Part shown: positions 1-5,276 of the stretch, one piece after another
How the letters are laid out: each line of letters starts with the position of its first letter
Numbering within the stretch: position 1 is the first letter of the stretch
Assembly (NCBI GenBank): GCA_017353815.1
Contig: JAFMSB010000126.1
Location: 1-5,806, forward strand
Source of the DNA: Methylocapsa sp.
GTDB taxonomy: Bacteria; Pseudomonadota; Alphaproteobacteria; Rhizobiales; Beijerinckiaceae
Length of the DNA stretch: 5,806 nt
Reading direction: 5' to 3'
Notes under the pieces: model-generated
What the model saw: only the letters and a program-made list of their open reading frames with translations
Databases searched by the model: none
What the model was told of the DNA's origin: nothing
Made by a program: the position numbers and the translations under genes

Positions 1-76
1 ACCAGATAATCCCGGCTATCCGGCCGGAAGATCTGGTAGGCATTGGGTTTCCGGCCGTGAAGGGCGTTCGGCGGAC
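1..76. other. Left-edge intergenic/leader sequence before the flippase
   Basis: No gene can be assigned here. The flippase frame is open back to the window edge, but the ATG at 77 is its only ordinary start codon in view, and the protein begins there much as I remember relatives beginning. A + strand gene from the left could end at the TAA at 7-9, but only two codons of it would be visible. Ribosome-binding signal before 77 is weak: a GGCGGA lies too close to the ATG and an AGGG rather far. An inverted repeat (21-29 with 49-57) occupies most of the stretch. Confidence 0.4.
21..57. repeat. 9-bp inverted repeat upstream of the flippase
   Basis: CGGCCGGAA at 21-29 is the exact reverse complement of TTCCGGCCG at 49-57, with a 19-base spacer. 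It ends 19 bases before the flippase ATG, so a transcript crossing it could form a stem in the 5' leader. There is no T run after it, so it is not an intrinsic terminator. CGGCCGG strings are frequent in this GC-rich window, so chance is a real alternative. Confidence 0.35.
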
Positions 77-1628
77 ATGGCCAAAAGCGCGGATTATTAT
101 TTTCAGGATCATAGTCCGTCCGGCGAACTCGGACGCTTGGCTTTGCGCGGCGGCGTCATTTCAGTCGTAAGCGGGTACGGCACCGCAATCCTCCAGCTCC
201 TTGCGACCATTGTCTTGGCGCGCCTCCTAACGCCAGAAGATTTCGGACTGGTCTCGATCATCGCCGTTCTGACGAGCTTTGCTCCGTTTTTAATCGACTT
301 TGGGGTAGGGGATGCAACCACTCAAAGAAAGCGGATAACCCAGGATCAGGTTAGCACCCTCTTTTGGCTGAGCAGCGGGATTGGATTCTCGATCGCGTCG
401 CTATTGGCGGTTTGCGGCCCGCTGATCGCATTGCTCTATCGCGATCCAAGGCTCGAATCCGTTGCGCTCTACTCCGCGGCCACTTTCGCTCTTTCGGGGA
501 TGGCCGGCCAGCATCTGGCGCTTCTCCGGCGAACCATGCAATTCACAGCCGTCGCCAAGGTGCAGTTCTTTGGCACTCTGGCAGGGGTCGTCCTTGGCAT
601 ATTGGCCGCGGCTTGCGGTTTAGGCTATGGGGCGCTGGTGCTTCGCCAGATCGTGAACTCGGCCTGTGTGGCGGCCGGAGCGTGGCTGGCATGCGCGTGG
701 AGGCCCAGCCGCCCCGCCGTAGACAGGGAAGTCAAGGCGATGGTGCGTTTTGGCATGAATGTGGTGGGCTTTTCGGTGGTCTATAGTTTGGGCAGGGCGG
801 CAGATTGCATCGTGCTTGGCTTGTTTTATAGCGTAACCGTGGTCGGTTATTACCAAATCGCCTTCACGCTTTATGATTACTCGATATTCATGATGCTCGG
901 GCAGCTGCATAATATTGGCAGCGCGGCCCTCAGCAGACGCCAATCCAACCATGCTGCCCTTAGCCAAAAATACGAGGCTGCATTATCCGCGCTGGCTTTC
1001 TTCGTCATGCCCGCCGCCGCGATTCTCTCTGTAACGCCCAGGACCTGGCCGTCCTAGTGCTTGGCGAAAAATGGCAGCCAGCAGGGGTGCTGCTGAGCAT
1101 CATCGCATTGCGCGGCATCTTCCAGGTCGTCGAAGGCTCGCAGGGCTGGCTGCATCTTTCGCTTGGGAAACCGGACCGCTGGAAGAATTGGGGAGTCGTT
1201 ACCGCGGTTGTGCAGGCAGCGGCGATTTTTGCGGGCCTTCCATTTGGCCCAAGGGGGGTGGCGGCAGCCACCGACGTTGCTGCGCGCTTATTGCCGCTCC
1301 TTCGATCGTTTATGCAGGCCGCTCGGCAGGCATCGGCATGAGATTGGTGATACAGGCAGTCGGCCGGCAGCTGGCCGGTGCGATTTGCGCCGTAGCGGCG
1401 GGGTGGATGCTCCAAGCGGGTTGGATGTTGCGAGGAATTGATCTGGACCAATTCTCCCGCCTGTTCCGGATAGTTTTAACTGCAAGTCTCTGCATCTCTG
1501 TCTACCTTGTTATCGTAGTGAGCCTGCTTGGTTTGACTGCGCCGATTGCGCTCGCGCTTCGATTCATGCGAGATCATGTACCGCCAGTGCCGCTCTTGCG
1601 GACCAAGCCCCGCCCGGGAGGGGAATAA
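77..1628 (+). pseudogene. Oligosaccharide flippase (MOP superfamily, Wzx-like), two frameshifts
   Basis: This is an integral inner-membrane protein of the polysaccharide-export flippase group (Polysacc_synt family), expected to flip lipid-linked oligosaccharide from cytoplasm to periplasm. The N-terminal frame (77-1057) carries the family signature ARLLTPEDFGLV near residue 48, then FWLSSGIGF, QHLALLRR and many hydrophobic helices. The protein then continues in the next frame from about 1036 (LVLGEKWQPAG, then IFQVVEGSQGWLHLSLGKP) and in a third frame from about 1286 (PSIVYAGRSAGIG, then QLAGAICAVAAGWML) to the TAA at 1626-1628. Adding one base at each junction restores one frame of about 517 residues, the normal family length, with no codon missing. 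As read, translation stops at 1057 after 326 residues, losing the last third and probably function. Start 77 is the only ATG in frame within view. Whether this is a true pseudogene or two base-calling errors cannot be decided here; the family call is secure. Confidence 0.87.
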
Positions 1629-1707
1629 GCTGCCGGGAAGGCAAAAGAGCTGGGCAGAGCAACGGCCTCGCGCCGCTGCAGCGCTGCGGGCGGTGACCGG
1701 AAGCGGG

Positions 1708-1736
1708 TTGCACGTTCTATAAAAATCCAAATAATC
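1708..1736 (+). promoter_or_regulatory. Possible sigma70-type promoter for the DUF4910-type gene
   Basis: TTGCAC at 1708-1713 resembles a -35 box. AATAAT at 1730-1735 (16-base spacer) or ATAATC at 1731-1736 (17-base spacer) resembles a -10 box. The spacer itself is AT-rich, unlike the flanking GC-rich DNA. Transcription from here would give a 5' leader of roughly 110 bases before the ATG at 1852. This is read by eye only and fits the usual consensus moderately. Confidence 0.3.
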
Positions 1737-1746
1737 TTGGAGGATT

Positions 1747-1803
1747 CAAAGGCCCTCGCTATTGGCGCACCGCTCATGTACAAAGGCCGCTCGCCGATGG
1801 CGC
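1747..1803. repeat. Imperfect direct repeat of about 22 bases
   Basis: The copy at 1747-1768 starts CAAAGGCC, continues CTCGC and ends TGGCGC. The copy at 1781-1803 has the same blocks with one extra G and three substitutions. The copies are separated by 12 bases. They lie downstream of the possible promoter and inside the leader of the next gene, where they could be paired protein-binding sites or a local duplication. No function is established. Confidence 0.4.
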
Positions 1804-1851
1804 TTTGGGCAATAAGCTGCGCCGTTTGAATCCGCGACTTCCTCGCACTAG

Positions 1852-3183
1852 ATGGCGATGCGGCCGGAAAGCTCCTTGGGACAGCAAATAGCGGACGACT
1901 CGATTGGCGAGGAGATTTATTCGCTCGCCGCCGAGATTTATCCCATCTGCCGCAGCATCACGGGAAACGGCGTGCGCGAGACGCTTAGGCATCTCGCCCG
2001 CCATATCGGATTGAGCGTGCATGAAGTGCCGACGGGCACTCAGGTGTTCGACTGGACCATCCCGCGCGAGTGGAATATCCGTGATGCCTATATCAAGAAC
2101 GAGCGCGGTGAGAAGATCGTGGATTTTGCCCGCTCAAACCTGCATGTCATGAGCTATAGCCTCCCGGTGTGCGCGCACATGCCGCTTGCGGAGCTCAAAG
2201 GGCACATTTTCACTCTGCCCGAACAGCCTGATCTCATCCCCTACCGGACGTCCTACTATTCCGAGAACTGGGGATTTTGCATGGCCCACCGGCAATTCCT
2301 TGACCTGGCCGACGCGACCTACGAAGCTGTCATCGACTCGAGCCTTAAGGAAGGCTTCCTCACTTATGGCGAATATCTGCATAGAGGCGAAGCTGGCAGC
2401 GAATTTCTCTTTTCTGCTCATATCTGCCATCCCTCGCTTGCCAATGACAACTGCTCGGGGCTTGCACTGCTGACCCATCTTGCCAAGCGGCTTTCCCGGC
2501 TAAAGACGCGCTACAGCTACCGCTTTCTGTTTGCTCCTGGAACGATCGGCGCCATCTGCTGGCTTGCCCGCAATGAGGACAAAATCGAGCGCATCAAGCA
2601 TGGGCTAATCGTTTCGATGGCTGGGGATAGCGGCGGCCCAACCTACAAAAAAAGCCGGCGCGGCACTTCGCTGATCGACCGGGCATTTGCCCATGTTCTG
2701 CGCCATTCGGGGCTCGAACCGGCAATCCTCGATTTCTCGCCCTATGGCTATGACGAGCGGCAATTCTGCTCGCCCGCATTCAACCTGCCGGTCGGTCTCT
2801 TCCAGCGTAGCAAATTCGGCTCGATCCCCGAATATCATACTTCGGCGGACAATCTCGATTTCATCCGGCCAGAGTATCTCGCGCAATCCTATAGGCTGAT
2901 TGTCTTGGCGCTCGAGGTGATCGAAGGCGATAAAGTGTACATAAACATCATGCCCAAGTGTGAGCCGCAGCTCGGAAAGCGCGGCCTTTACGATGCCATC
3001 GGAGGCCACAAGGATGTTGCGGCGGGAAACATGGCGCTGCTTTGGGTGCTCAATTTGTCGGACGGAAGCCATTCCTTGCTCGACATCGCGGAGCGCGCGG
3101 AACTCCCGTTTGGCGTGATCCGTCGCGCTACCGAGCTCTTGAGGCAAAGTGGCCTGCTGGCCCCCATTTCCGAGGCATGTTGA
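1852..3183 (+). CDS. M28-aminopeptidase-like protein with C-terminal winged helix (DUF2172/DUF4910 type)
   Basis: This intact 443-residue protein matches, by recognition of its motifs, the DUF2172/DUF4910 family: a zinc-aminopeptidase-like fold with an inserted domain, followed by a winged helix. Residues 18-60 contain the family start (EEIYSLAAEIYPICRSITG) and 66-76 FDWTIPREWNI. The probable metal site is SAHICHPSLANDNCSG at 188-203 (His190 or His193, and Asp199), GYDERQF at 299-305, and EYHTSADN at 327-334 with His329. Residues about 395-440 (ALLWVLNLSDGSHSLLDIA, then VIRRATELLRQSGLL) look like a winged helix. No signal peptide or membrane helix is seen, so it is probably cytoplasmic. A stop codon at 1849-1851 rules out an upstream start; ATG 1852 has another ATG two codons later (1858) and neither has a good ribosome site. 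Family members occur often in polysaccharide clusters, but substrate and even peptidase activity are unproven. The usual M28 Glu-Glu pair is not seen; APGTIG (228-233) occupies that region. Confidence 0.9.
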   Translation: MAMRPESSLGQQIADDSIGEEIYSLAAEIYPICRSITGNGVRETLRHLARHIGLSVHEVPTGTQVFDWTIPREWNIRDAYIKNERGEKIVDFARSNLHVMSYSLPVCAHMPLAELKGHIFTLPEQPDLIPYRTSYYSENWGFCMAHRQFLDLADATYEAVIDSSLKEGFLTYGEYLHRGEAGSEFLFSAHICHPSLANDNCSGLALLTHLAKRLSRLKTRYSYRFLFAPGTIGAICWLARNEDKIERIKHGLIVSMAGDSGGPTYKKSRRGTSLIDRAFAHVLRHSGLEPAILDFSPYGYDERQFCSPAFNLPVGLFQRSKFGSIPEYHTSADNLDFIRPEYLAQSYRLIVLALEVIEGDKVYINIMPKCEPQLGKRGLYDAIGGHKDVAAGNMALLWVLNLSDGSHSLLDIAERAELPFGVIRRATELLRQSGLLAPISEAC

Positions 3184-3198
3184 CAGCAAGCGTTTTAG

Positions 3199-4191
3199 CT
3201 AATTGATTTGAAATGCTGCGGCGTAGCGAGTGTGCCAATCGGGCCTCCGCTGGTCAAGCGGCTCGAGCCCCCACCATCGCCAGGGCCAGTCGCCGCGGAC
3301 AGACGAATCGCCATCGTGGATGTCCGCCATCAGTTCCGGCATCGGGCTCCAGCCGAGGTCAAGCGCCACCTTGGTTCGAACATCCAAATCAACACCCGAT
3401 ACAAAGATGTGGCCGCCAGGACGAACCAGCCGGGCGATGTTGCGGAGGCACCGGCCGGCATCCGCCGGGGGCATATGGCAGAGGAAGTTGCTCGCGACCA
3501 CAATATCCTGCTGCCCAAGAGCGCCAACAAGCTCCGGGTCGGCAGCATCGCCCAATTTCCAGGTGACTCCTTCATTCAGCCACGATTTGACTTTTGCCTG
3601 ATCTCCTTCCCAATCAAACATTTCCTGCTTTTCGTGCGACGTGAGATGCTCAAAGATTGGCCACGCGACGGCTGCGGATGCATCGGCGCCGTAAACGCCC
3701 TTTTCTGCGAAGCGCAGCACTTCCTTTGAGATATCGACGGCCTGCAGGGCGACTTTCAAGTCCGGCCGTGCCGACCGGATGATCCAGAGGATCGAGTAGA
3801 CCTCGGCTCCGATACTGCAGGCCAGCACGGCAATCCTCAAACTGGCACCGTTGCCTTTCCGATCGCTTAGGCGCCGGATCAACTCGAGCATCGGCCGGTT
3901 CCGGAGAAAGGACGTGCCGACATACATTTCTCGCCTGGCGCGGCGGCAAACCAGAGTATGCAACCACGCGCCATAGGAACGGACAGGGCGCAAGTCGCGC
4001 ACGCGAGAGGGAAGACGATACCATACCCTCTCATTCAGACGCAAGAAAAGGCGCGCAGGCAAGCCGGCCACTTTCGCCAAGCTTAGATGCGGAATGGTAC
4101 TCTTTTCATTTTTGTCTTTACTATGCTTGACAGGGGCCCGGTCTACAACTGTATTAATTACTTTGTCTGTATTCATTACTTTATTCCCCAT
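3199..4191 (-). CDS. CheR-like SAM-dependent methyltransferase
   Basis: This 330-residue class I methyltransferase has CheR-like features. GTSFLRNRPMLELI (92-105) resembles the CheR TxFFR segment. LRIAVLACSIGAEVYSI (118-134) corresponds to the CheR glycine-rich SAM motif, where CheR proteins typically read CSTGEEPYS. AVDISKEVLRFAEKGVYG (151-168) supplies the acidic residue (Asp153) that normally holds the SAM ribose. SNFLCHM (234-240) and LVRPGGHIFVSG (255-266) complete the fold. No receptor, CheB or other chemotaxis gene is nearby, so methylation of a glycan or tailoring intermediate is more likely than of a chemoreceptor; this is inference. The first 32 residues are hydrophilic, AT-rich in coding and not part of the fold. 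ATG 4191 has no ribosome site, whereas ATG 4176 (Met6) has GGGGA eight bases upstream and may be the true start. The gene converges on the DUF4910-type gene with 15 bases between the stops. Confidence 0.85.
   Translation of the reverse strand: MGNKVMNTDKVINTVVDRAPVKHSKDKNEKSTIPHLSLAKVAGLPARLFLRLNERVWYRLPSRVRDLRPVRSYGAWLHTLVCRRARREMYVGTSFLRNRPMLELIRRLSDRKGNGASLRIAVLACSIGAEVYSILWIIRSARPDLKVALQAVDISKEVLRFAEKGVYGADASAAVAWPIFEHLTSHEKQEMFDWEGDQAKVKSWLNEGVTWKLGDAADPELVGALGQQDIVVASNFLCHMPPADAGRCLRNIARLVRPGGHIFVSGVDLDVRTKVALDLGWSPMPELMADIHDGDSSVRGDWPWRWWGLEPLDQRRPDWHTRYAAAFQIN
4147..4182 (-). repeat. 18-bp tandem duplication at the start of the methyltransferase gene
   Basis: Units 4165-4182 and 4147-4164 are adjacent and match at 15 of 18 bases. 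Read on the - strand they begin AAAGTAAT and are in frame, encoding KVMNTD then KVINTV (residues 4-15). The 45 bases 4147-4191 contain only 12 G or C, in sharp contrast to the surrounding genes. Met6, the alternative start, lies inside the first unit. Confidence 0.8.
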
Positions 4192-4405
4192 ATCTTTGAA
4201 GTGCCACCGGGGCCGTTACGTTCATTTCTCCAAAAACCATGAAAGCGCGTCTTGCTTCAATTGTGAACCAGTTGACGGAAAGGCGCAATCCGCTTTCGAG
4301 TGATGTCCTGGCTTGCCACCCCAGGCGTTTGGAGCCAGGGGCAGGTAAGAGCAAAGTGGCCCGCTGGCTCCAGCCGCCGTGGCGTTTAATCTTAATAGGT
4401 TTATC
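4192..4405. other. 214-base intergenic stretch between the methyltransferase and SDR genes
   Basis: No gene is supported here. It holds a 9-bp inverted repeat (4330-4338 with 4364-4372) and the outer arm of a dyad around the SDR stop. A + strand frame of 56 codons (4239-4409) and a - strand frame of 71 codons (4222-4437) exist but have no ribosome site or recognisable similarity, and both run into the SDR gene. A very weak promoter-like pair on the - strand (GCGCAA 4283-4288 and ATTGTG 4260-4265 as written on +) is not convincing. The gap suggests the methyltransferase may be transcribed separately from the SDR. Confidence 0.45.
4330..4372. repeat. 9-bp inverted repeat between the SDR and methyltransferase genes
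   Basis: TGGAGCCAG (4330-4338) is the exact reverse complement of CTGGCTCCA (4364-4372), with 25 bases between. It lies just downstream of the SDR stop on the - strand, where a stem could stabilise or end the SDR transcript, but there is no T run, so intrinsic termination is doubtful. GCCAGG at 4334-4339 also pairs with CCTGGC at 4307-4312, allowing an alternative fold. Confidence 0.35.
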
Positions 4406-4416
4406 TTAGTAAGATT
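4388..4416. repeat. AT-rich dyad across the SDR stop codon
   Basis: AATCTTA (4388-4394) pairs with TAAGATT (4410-4416). Within this, ATCTTA at 4403-4408, a single G and TAAGAT at 4410-4415 form a 13-base near-perfect dyad, so ATCTTA occurs twice. The SDR stop codon (4406-4408) is inside. A one-base centre suits a protein-binding dyad better than an RNA hairpin; it may also be chance in locally AT-rich DNA. Confidence 0.3.
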
Positions 4417-5128
4417 TGGCCAGCGGCCGGACTTCAATATTAGTGACTTCGGCGGTGCGCGGCAGCTGGAGTGCGTTCAGTATAATTTGGGCAACATCTT
4501 CAGGTTGGAGCAGAAGCTCAGGCCGGTACGCCTGTCCTTCGTTTTCAAACAGTGCCTTCGTCCTCGGGGTAGCAGTGCGCCCAGGAAAAACGCTCAAAAC
4601 ACGTATCCCTTCGGCGTTGATTTCTTGACGCAGACCGTCGGCCACAGCCTTTAGCGCGTGTTGGGTAGAGGCAAAGGCACTAGCCTTTGCCCGTGCCTGC
4701 AGACCTTGAGATGAATTGACAAATACGATCTGACCCTTCTGGGATTTCAACAGCGGCAGCAACGCTTGAGTGAGCGCATAAGGCATGCGAAGATTCAGTC
4801 GATACAGCCGATCGAGCACGTCCACAGAGATCTTCTCAAAACTTCCTACGGTGTGCGCCCCAGCACAATGAACCAACGTATCGGCCGAGTTGAAATTTTG
4901 CTTAACGTACCGGGCGAGGTCTTCTACCGCATGATCGGCGCTAAGATCCGCCGGGAAAACCAATGTCCGGCGCGCGGCCGCGCGTGACGCCTGAGCTACC
5001 TGCTCCAGCCTTTTCTTGTCACGGCCGATAAGGCACAACGAACCACCGACTGAGGCAATCGCGAGTGCAATTGCTTTGCCAATTCCGGAGCTTGCTCCGG
5101 TTATGATCGCATTCAATTCGCGTGACAT
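4406..5128 (-). CDS. Short-chain dehydrogenase/reductase with atypical active site
   Basis: This 240-residue cytoplasmic protein is a full-length classical SDR with a Rossmann fold. TGASSGIG (10-17) binds the dinucleotide, and Arg36 in IGRD at the end of strand 2 favours NADP(H). ADLS (60-63), HCAG (87-90, replacing the common NNAG), Asn112 in LNL, VNSSQG with Ser139, and FPGRTATP (181-188) fall in the expected order. The catalytic YxxxK is replaced by FASTQ: Phe152 (codon TTT at 4673-4675) and Gln156 (codon CAA at 4661-4663), at exactly 13 residues from Ser139 as in normal SDRs. Tyr and Lys are normally essential for oxidoreduction, so this protein may bind cofactor or ligand without redox activity, or use another chemistry. 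The reading frame is undamaged. Upstream of ATG 5128 there is only a weak GGCGGGA site. It lies 148 bases downstream of the oxygenase gene on the same strand. The fold call is very secure; the substrate is unknown. Confidence 0.95.
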   Translation of the reverse strand: MSRELNAIITGASSGIGKAIALAIASVGGSLCLIGRDKKRLEQVAQASRAAARRTLVFPADLSADHAVEDLARYVKQNFNSADTLVHCAGAHTVGSFEKISVDVLDRLYRLNLRMPYALTQALLPLLKSQKGQIVFVNSSQGLQARAKASAFASTQHALKAVADGLRQEINAEGIRVLSVFPGRTATPRTKALFENEGQAYRPELLLQPEDVAQIILNALQLPRTAEVTNIEVRPLAKSY

Positions 5129-5276
5129 TGTCCCGCCGGGGGGAAGAGGTCAGGTTTTGGATTGCTGCCGCGAGCTTGGCTGAACTCATGGCTGAGCAAC
5201 GGCCGCAAAACAAAGGCAAGTCAGCGACACCCTCAGTCATCGGTGGCCAATGTCTTGCCCGAAGACTGCGGGTAAC
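5129..5276. other. 148-base gap between the oxygenase and SDR genes
   Basis: No gene, terminator or clear promoter is seen. A frame on the - strand starting at 5240 continues into the SDR gene out of frame and looks like a shadow. A single transcript from the oxygenase through the SDR is possible, because nothing here resembles an intrinsic terminator. Confidence 0.4.

Larger units (their letters stand above)
1629..1851. other. 223-base intergenic leader before the DUF4910-type gene
   Basis: No convincing gene is present. The stretch holds a possible sigma70-type promoter (1708-1736), a ribosome-site-like TTGGAGG at 1737-1743 not followed by a start codon at usable distance, and an imperfect direct repeat (1747-1768 and 1781-1803). 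A 17-codon reading frame at 1776-1829 starts with ATG but has no other support. A short palindrome CGCTGCAGCG at 1674-1683 has no loop or T run and is not a terminator. Confidence 0.5.

Noticed and set aside
1020..1060. Programmed ribosomal frameshifting to join the flippase frames
   Set aside because: There is no slippery heptamer or evident stimulatory stem at either junction, and two separate shifts would be needed. Simple one-base losses explain it.
1671..1697. Terminator after the flippase
   Set aside because: The CGCTGCAGCG palindrome has no loop space and no following T run.
1776..1829. 17-codon frame in the leader before the DUF4910-type gene
   Set aside because: The nearest ribosome-like site (1737-1743) is about 32 bases away and the product has no distinctive feature.
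3208..3729. 173-codon + strand frame opposite the methyltransferase
   Set aside because: The - strand frame carries clear methyltransferase motifs; the + frame has none.
4260..4288. Promoter for the methyltransferase gene on the - strand
   Set aside because: TTGCGC and CACAAT with a 17-base spacer match the consensus at only 3 and 4 of 6 positions, no better than chance.
4239..4409. 56-codon + strand reading frame (starts MKARLASIV, includes GAGKS)
   Set aside because: It has no ribosome site, ends inside the SDR stop region, and GAGKS alone is not a P-loop. I recognise no family.
4222..4437. 71-codon - strand frame overlapping the SDR 3' end
   Set aside because: It overlaps a secure gene out of frame and has low-complexity GC-driven content with no recognisable motif.
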